DNA of 34,090 bases from NCBI RefSeq assembly GCF_008923365.1, contig NZ_WBMR01000094.1, forward strand, positions 1-34,090. The letters are read 5' to 3'. A model generated the notes under the pieces. That model saw nothing but the letters and a program-made list of their open reading frames with translations. It did no database searches and was not told the DNA's origin. This document shows positions 31,501 through 34,090 of the stretch, piece after piece. Numbering within the stretch: the stretch's first letter is position 1; every line of letters begins with the position of its first letter. Source of the DNA: Actinomadura montaniterrae. Its GTDB lineage: Bacteria > Actinomycetota > Actinomycetes > Streptosporangiales > Streptosporangiaceae. Made by a program: the position numbers and the translations under genes.

Positions 31501-34090
31501 CCGGGCGAGCGCGCGCGGGTTCTCAGCGAGGCGGTGCTCGGTGAACGCCTCCGCCATCAGCTCGTGCGGGTTGGTCGCCCCGTACTGCGACAGCGCGTTC
31601 TCGATACGGGTCTTCATGGCGGCGTCGTGCGGCTGCGTGGCGTCGTAGGGGACGCCGAGCGCGTCGGAGATCGCCTTGTTCAGCTCGGCCCGCATCACCG
31701 GGTCGTTCAGGAGCCGCTGCCCGAGCTGGTGCCCGAACTCGTGCGTGAACACGCCCTCGGTCGACCCGCCGCCCGGGACGGTGAAGCCGTCCGCCTCCTC
31801 GTCGGCGCCCTCCGCGTTGCGCGCCGCGTTGTCGCCGAACGCGTCGTCGTTGATGTAGATGCCCTGGTCGGGGCCGCCCGTCCGGGCGTAGGCGAGGGTG
31901 TCGCTCTCGTTGGGCGGCATCTGGATCGACTCGATGCGGTTGAGTCGCTGCATCGTGCCGGGGTAGTCGGCGGCGAGCCGGCCGAGGGCCCGGTTGATCT
32001 CGGCGGCGGCCGCCGGGTCGATCGGGCGGGACGTGAAGTCGACGCTCGGCGCGTCGTCGCCGAACTGCGACAGGATCTCGCGGGCCTCGTGCTCGGCGTC
32101 CCCCAGATCGTGGGTGGTGCCGTCGCCGCCGTCGCCGGACGCGTCGTCCGTGCCGTGGTCGCCGGTGCCGTCGTCGCCCTGGCCGTCGTGCGGGCCGGAC
32201 GCCTCCGGCTGCTCGTGCTCACCGGGCGTCCCGGCCTGCTTGGGGTGCTCCTCCGGCGTGCCGGAGCCGTCCGCCGGCTCGGCGTTCCGCGGCGACGGCG
32301 CGTCGTTCTCCCGCGACGGGCCGCCGTCGCCGGGTGCGGGCTCGCCGGGTGCGGGCTCGCCGGGTGCGGGCTCGCCGTCCTGCGGCGCGTCACCGCGCAC
32401 GACGCCTTGGTCGTCGACGTCCTGGATGGGACGCTCGCCGGGGTCGCCGTCGGTGAGCGGGCGCTCGGGCGCGGGCTGCCCGCCCTCGTCGCCGGACGGC
32501 GCGTGCTCCGGCCCCGGCGCGGCGTCGCTCTGCGGGCCGTCCGGCCGGACGACGCCCTGGTCGTCGAGGTTCTGGATGGGGTGTTCGGCGGGGTCGGCGG
32601 GGGTGTTGTCGTCGGTGAGGGGACGCTCCGGCGCGGGCCGGCCGCCCTCGTCGCCGGACGGCGCGTCGGGCGCGGGCTGCGCGTTCTCCGCGTCGGACGG
32701 CGTGTGCTCGGACGGGGTCCGTCCGTCCTCCTGCCCGGGGGGCGCCTGCTCGTGCGGCGGCTGGGCGTTCTCCATGCCCGGGCCGGACGGCGTCTCGTGC
32801 GGCGGTTGCGCACCGTCCTCGCCGGGCGTGCCGGTGGTGCCGTCACCCGGCCGCGACGGCTTCGGGACGCGGCTCCCCGGCTCCTGCGGCGAGCGCGACG
32901 TGGGCTCGGACCGTCCCGAGCCGGACGACGGCGTGGACGTGCGGACCCGCGTGCCACCGGACCCGCCGGACGCACCGCCGCCGCGCAGGGCGGAACCGCC
33001 GCCCATACCGCCCATGCCGCCCATCGGCATGGGCACGCCCGCGATGATGCCGGACTGGCCGTTCGACGCGTCGGACCCGCCGTGGTCGGGCGCCTCCATC
33101 GCGTCGGGGAGGTCGGCGGTGGAGTGGCCGCCGTCCTGCGAGTCGGACGTCCCGGACGTGGTGGTGGGCGGGACCTCGCCGCCTTCGGGCGCGGACGGGT
33201 CGCCGCCGGGCAGCGCTCCGCCGTCCGACGGCTCCGAACCGCCGCCGGTCGCCGTGGAGCCGCCGCCATCCCCGGACGCGGAGCCGCCGCCGGTCGGGGA
33301 GCCGCCGCCGGTCGGGGCGGAGCCGTGCTCGCCGGAGGGCGTGGAGGCGCCACCGGAGGGCGTCGTGCCGCCGCCCTCGGACGTCGTCCTGCCGCCGGTC
33401 GGCGTCGTGGTGCTCCCGCTCGCCGGAGGCGTGGCCGTGCCACCGGCCGGAGCGGTGCCGCCGCCGGCCGGAGCCTCGGTGCGCCCGCCGGATGGTGCTT
33501 CGCCGCCTGACGTGGGAGTGGGGTCGCCGCCTGCGGACGGCGTGGTGTGCTCGGTCGCGGGCGGCGTGGTCTCGCCGCCGGTCGCCGCGTCGTCGCCCGG
33601 CGTCCGGGTGTGCTCGCCGCCAGATTCCGGGGTGGGGTCGCCGCCTGCGGGTGGAGTGGTGTGCTCGGTGGCCGGGGGCGTGGTGTCGCCGCCGGTGGGC
33701 GCCTCGCCGTCCGCCGTGGGCCTGTGCTCGCCGTCCGAGGGAGGGGCGTGCTCGGTGGGCGACGGGGTGGTGTGCTCACCGGCCGGGGCCTCGGTGCGGC
33801 CTGCCGGGTCGGTGGTGCCGCTGGACGGTGAGGTGTGCTCGTCGCCGGGGGTGGGGCCGTCGCCGCCGGAGCGGGACGGGGTCGAGCCGCCGGACGGGGC
33901 ATCGTCGCGTCCTCGGCCGGAGCCGCCGCCGGACGAGCCCGAGCCGGTGGACGGGCTGCCGCCCGCCGGAGAACCCGGCGTACCGCCGGGCGCGCCGCCA
34001 CCTGGGCGGGCGCCGGAGGGGCCGCCACCGGAACCGCCCGAGCCGCCCGCGCTGCCGCTGCCCGAGCCGCCGGTACCCGAGCCAGAGCCC
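24685..34090 (-). CDS. Giant multidomain polymorphic toxin (N-terminus beyond the window)
   Basis: The frame is open from the stop at 24685 to the right edge: at least 3134 residues, numbered here from the edge. Order: Gly/Ser/Thr/Pro linker (1-330) and a GMGGMGG patch; Pro/Glu/Asp-rich linker; HExxH metallopeptidase-like domain (about 664-876); PETN-rich repeats; a beta-repeat region and DGGH nuclease (about 1180-1590); TEP repeats; RelA/SpoT-like domain (about 2070-2255); Cys/His peptidase-like domain (about 2408-2510); His-Pro-Gly repeats (about 2590-2825); ADP-ribosyltransferase (about 2850-3134). Several enzymatic modules on one chain plus possible self-cleavage modules suggest a multi-warhead effector. 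ATG 33099 is internal, since no stop interrupts the frame upstream. The export route cannot be seen; proximity to the ESX locus suggests type VII. Confidence 0.88.
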   Translation of the reverse strand, partial: GSGSGTGGSGSGSAGGSGGSGGGPSGARPGGGAPGGTPGSPAGGSPSTGSGSSGGGSGRGRDDAPSGGSTPSRSGGDGPTPGDEHTSPSSGTTDPAGRTEAPAGEHTTPSPTEHAPPSDGEHRPTADGEAPTGGDTTPPATEHTTPPAGGDPTPESGGEHTRTPGDDAATGGETTPPATEHTTPSAGGDPTPTSGGEAPSGGRTEAPAGGGTAPAGGTATPPASGSTTTPTGGRTTSEGGGTTPSGGASTPSGEHGSAPTGGGSPTGGGSASGDGGGSTATGGGSEPSDGGALPGGDPSAPEGGEVPPTTTSGTSDSQDGGHSTADLPDAMEAPDHGGSDASNGQSGIIAGVPMPMGGMGGMGGGSALRGGGASGGSGGTRVRTSTPSSGSGRSEPTSRSPQEPGSRVPKPSRPGDGTTGTPGEDGAQPPHETPSGPGMENAQPPHEQAPPGQEDGRTPSEHTPSDAENAQPAPDAPSGDEGGRPAPERPLTDDNTPADPAEHPIQNLDDQGVVRPDGPQSDAAPGPEHAPSGDEGGQPAPERPLTDGDPGERPIQDVDDQGVVRGDAPQDGEPAPGEPAPGEPAPGDGGPSRENDAPSPRNAEPADGSGTPEEHPKQAGTPGEHEQPEASGPHDGQGDDGTGDHGTDDASGDGGDGTTHDLGDAEHEAREILSQFGDDAPSVDFTSRPIDPAAAAEINRALGRLAADYPGTMQRLNRIESIQMPPNESDTLAYARTGGPDQGIYINDDAFGDNAARNAEGADEEADGFTVPGGGSTEGVFTHEFGHQLGQRLLNDPVMRAELNKAISDALGVPYDATQPHDAAMKTRIENALSQYGATNPHELMAEAFTEHRLAENPRALARAVGDVMDRHFRGEAPTSTPSANDGGTPGNRVSHDDTPGTDRGTPEGTPGTDRGTPEGAPRTGDDTTDPSRAPHDQGTGEGTPRHDDGQMRPDDGRPRTNETEPGQGETPPRHDSGQLPTDDGRPHESGPGRDKEPAGHDGGERRPAGDETEPRPDEGRPRSNDTEPRPDDGRPHESGPGRDKEPAAHDGGERRPAGDETEPRPDEGRPRSNDTEPRPDDGRPRTNETEPGRGEAPPRHDSGELTPGERRPAGETEPHPGGRAPGEDGPQFRRSRPGEDGSDPAGGDGANPPPDTPSGTSPDEPRMPHQQAEWDPPQDAHDRSIDLDPTQRVVDADGLLPNSRYTVHEVGPDGRRTPRSVAYTDRNGEVSHVTNYTSDEPGARVVPPNDNVDVTRPEPGVTHRVDLGHVNPHVFTGEENAHGQGSAPSAVRFDPPADATPHPWPGRYDPSTQGPFSNQPNLPRNARIEVTGPDGKLHGVFWTDREGNITHVRTWYGDKTRGFNPELGDSTRTTAQDIPKPNTHYLIEPHDRFEVSNPSRLDPPDAARHGDFTDNGVEPGTFMYHTDEHGQADTATGRPEYDAGHKQRNEGVQTDVGHIGGGSPATASSNHPGEYPGGSFDGGHIFPHEGRGPGERINYFPQESKTNRGNRGADFEPSESWRRSFEAHLHSQHRAGHTIDRIDFFPEPNGDHVTPEVVHVRWTETVPSPIPGGEPTVYTHYRSYHNLEPTLRNGGSPGGPTPPASNGPATGGSQPPAHPVGSDAPQPRMRGPRPEPGDQRVAGRDPAPESSPPQPRTEPSSPEPRTTDPSSTEPRTAEPSSTEPRTGEPSGSEPHAAQPRSAEPSSTEPHTAEPSGADPHTAAPRGTEPSGTEPRAGEPRAGEPRESGPGARGADERPGSEAAATPEASRPDARSHYGWYESESPSTAPRPEAGAGSPGRSSTVGSPGPHRTEGTASPGSRSPETARPGEAPRGESAVPPGGEGVRPDAARPGGTPRAEDGTPSTDTAPRAADARPETENAPSPSEAGRGEGPVRLENEASAPHPDAQPRSRGPAEPEGERPRTADPELMRRIQENEQIRQVVDQARDTVVNDRGDRLGDLLDDDLRNRLPDHPELARIIEGNGPPPLTRAEQAIHDSLLARPRTLHSLLTHPEAVHVLEESIREVNERGPDAVLADGPAQPVRTPLEDWQQEISDRVIGEIGTSKAPGQPGFDHEALAEERARAGEGRPIPKDSPLVNDYLDDLYRAAEEQRGTLHDVLRDLANEPDDAKMRPGAKDRVRALDKIINENNGDASTLNDLLGGKVQFDSVADLYRALDRVQDVTARHGVDVVSIKDRLRSPQPSGYRDIRMTVRMPNGHIGELRLHLRSFDAVADHEHSLYEVSRDLPNVADEQAARGAREPGLTNEERAVVEAVNRRLNEQFKDALDQALPPHLRSTPVEEPPEPQHRDAGPQHAPSEGHAPSEGHAPSEGRAPSEGHAPSEGHAPPEHGTHEPAEGTHEGEQTHEGEHEPAEPGETAIPADLPPHLHEVFRGSDETPAGRSFHDPSDPAMRDLAQRVPADPHRFVVDGHGDADGLRLGGGRRLGADDLADLIRNDPNWNGREVLLLSCHTGDGEFAARLAERLGVPVVAPHGLAWSDGDGNVYASSGHPDADGQVRPGLPPDGSWTAHHPDGTTAPAGEGGYAPGHRGGDDAHSRGDAEARGLRDWFRRRRDPEPPAAGNGWNGGPPHTGHAGHAGHADPRRPAPGYGAPHTPYNPVAHPGATPAAHPGATPAAHPGATPGAHPGVHAGANLNVHPGATPAAHPGAHPGAHPGVHAGANPVAHPGAAPGGAPGVRPGANPGAGPGGRPAAHPGTAPGGRPAAGPGVPPNARPAAHPGTAPGARPGTTPTAHPGTNPAAHPGASPAARPGTHPGAAPGTHPGAHPGTPAGTHPGAHPGTHPGAHPGTHPGAHNPAAGHPAAHQPGEHAHPGGPHHQEIGHVDSDTVRRFDSDHDGELYGETRLGHVFQQLPPHLQQAVHWYTVQSMPNPHLRPGADVGRYLNQVRLEENYARHLMYLNGGSMPVDSHALNAMWRRPDLTDYQRQIVQYVLSHESPELRLQEIWRQHQDHERLSQYLGGEPTPEAFWRRIAELDQALHQPLLEPVETVRGLHDVSFLLAPDGTPLGNRDPRMLIGMTQTEPGYMSTSLGVNPTVVDGNPFEFRMRMRLPEGAHGLWMGTRSAYPDQRELILPRGTRYRITNVVHTGFTWTQTRDGGWVQRPTFDIWADAHPPR
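25610..26330 (-). repeat. His-Pro-Gly repeat tract in the giant protein
   Basis: About 240 residues are built from AHPGxxP and PGAHPGTH units of 4-8 residues (for example HPGATPAA three times in a row), opened by three GHA units. It is rich in His, Pro, Gly and Ala with almost no hydrophobic residues. It separates the peptidase-like domain from the ART domain. It is likely an extended spacer; the His density could also bind metal. Confidence 0.85.
26560..26870 (-). other. Clan CD-like cysteine peptidase domain
   Basis: FVVDGHGDADG (His codon 26794-26796), then a Trp-x-Gly strand and LLLSCHTGDG (Cys codon 26677-26679), followed by FAARLAERLGVPVVAP. The order His-Gly ... Ser-Cys-x-Thr-Gly is that of clan CD peptidases (caspase/C80/CHAT-like), often used for toxin self-cleavage. 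Assignment is by motif only. Confidence 0.6.
27050..27145 (-). repeat. 18-bp tandem repeat (HAPSEG), five copies
   Basis: Units of GCGTGGCCTTCGGATGG type run in frame and encode (H/R)APSEG repeats. Variation among units is mainly GGATGG against GGACGG (synonymous or near so), indicating recent expansion within the linker. Confidence 0.88.
27330..27880 (-). other. RelA/SpoT-like nucleotidyltransferase domain
   Basis: DLLGGKVQFDSVADLYRAL, then VVSIKDRL, PSGYRDIRMTV, GELRLHLRS and HEHSLYE follow the order of RelA/SpoT synthetase-fold elements (DLxGxRV, K-R, GYR, ExQ, YE). The E-x-Q catalytic strand reads E-L-R, and the usual Arg of the first motif is Lys, so alarmone synthesis is not assured. 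Related domains act as toxSAS and Tas1-type toxins. Helical DPELMRRIQ and NDYLDDLYRAAEEQ segments precede it. Confidence 0.72.
28890..29125 (-). repeat. 30-bp repeats encoding SSTEPRTAEP
   Basis: Seven to eight in-frame units of about 30 bp, with core GACGGCTCGGCCGTGCGCGG, encode (S/T)(S/G)xEPRTxEP decapeptides in the linker between the nuclease and RelA/SpoT-like domains. Confidence 0.85.
29320..29800 (-). other. DNA/RNA non-specific endonuclease-like domain
   Basis: The core FDGGHIFPHEGRG has its candidate general-base His at 29635-29637 and is followed by INYFPQESKTNRG and WRRSFEAHL. This is the D-x-G-H ... N-x-x-P-Q ... N ... W/E layout of the Endo_NonSpec (beta-beta-alpha metal) family found in polymorphic toxins. 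Upstream (29800-30540) two beta units with GPDG...TDR(N/E)G(E/N)(V/I)(S/T)HV form the usual structural lead-in. Confidence 0.8.
30835..31137 (-). repeat. 147-bp direct repeat (49 residues), two copies
   Basis: The segment beginning GGTTCGGTGTCGTTGGAGCG near 30857 recurs at about 31004, an offset of exactly 147 bp, with very few differences. It encodes a polar, charged linker unit including ESGPGRDKEPA and ERRPAGDETEPRPDEGRP. The near-identity implies recent duplication or conversion. Confidence 0.88.
31465..32100 (-). other. HExxH metallopeptidase-like domain
   Basis: VFTHEFGHQLGQRL carries HExxH (31729-31743). Downstream NPHELMAEAFTEH (about 31534-31566) supplies a glutamate that could be the third zinc ligand, as in anthrax-lethal-factor-like and other gluzincins of toxin proteins. 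The N-terminal half is helical (DPAAAAEINRALGRLA). It may process the giant chain or be an effector itself. Confidence 0.78.
32331..32375 (-). repeat. 15-bp perfect tandem repeat, three copies
   Basis: CGGGTGCGGGCTCGC is repeated three times without change, encoding EPAPG units in the N-terminal linker of the giant protein. Confidence 0.92.

Noticed and set aside
24697..33510. A 2937-codon open frame on the + strand opposite the giant toxin gene
   Set aside because: It is the GC-driven mirror of the real gene: Val/Arg/Gly/Ala-rich without any domain, while the minus frame carries five recognisable catalytic domains.

Overview
The window is very GC-rich actinobacterial DNA: third codon positions are saturated with G/C, GTG and TTG starts occur, and long spurious open frames mirror real genes. 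The gene set (EccB, EccC, EccD, mycosin, WXG100 proteins, DUF3558-, DUF2510- and TNT-like proteins) points to Actinomycetota. A Streptosporangiales/Thermomonosporaceae-type organism such as Actinomadura is my inference, not proven by the sequence.

Layout. 1-480 has no gene: two hairpins and about 15 degenerate 20-nt tandem repeats. 481-1197 (-) is a SAM methyltransferase behind a MerR-type promoter. 1293-12589 is a type VII (ESX) secretion locus. eccC (-) diverges from eccD-eccB (+), followed by a CRP-like site, a near-consensus promoter, an EsxB/EsxA pair, a hairpin, two further ESX-type helical proteins (one with a long Gly-rich tail), a terminator and mycosin. No eccE or eccA is visible. 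12627-19470 holds likely cell-surface and ESX-accessory genes: two anchored DUF3558-like proteins, a PQQ-propeller lipoprotein, an EspC-like/681-aa WXG pair, and a DUF2510 protein. The lipoprotein and the EspC-like gene share a duplicated promoter-leader element.

19477-34090 (-) looks like a polymorphic-toxin region. Its upstream gene is a giant protein that is still open at the right edge (at least 3134 residues in the window). It strings together a HExxH metallopeptidase-like domain, a DGGH (Endo_NonSpec-type) nuclease, a RelA/SpoT-like nucleotidyltransferase, a Cys/His clan-CD-like peptidase and a C-terminal ADP-ribosyltransferase with an R-S-QxE signature, separated by Pro/Glu/Thr- and His/Pro/Gly-rich repeats. 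Downstream are a 304-aa protein with two internal repeats and a four-gene operon with 4-nt ATGA overlaps: an unknown protein, two TNT-related proteins (one fused to a YezG-like domain) and a tandem YezG-like immunity protein.

Working model (inference): the ESX machine exports WXG100 partners and probably large effectors. The giant protein would be a multi-warhead, self-processing effector comparable in logic to MARTX toxins, and the downstream genes would supply immunity or extra toxin modules. The N-terminus of the giant protein, which would show its export signal, lies outside the window.
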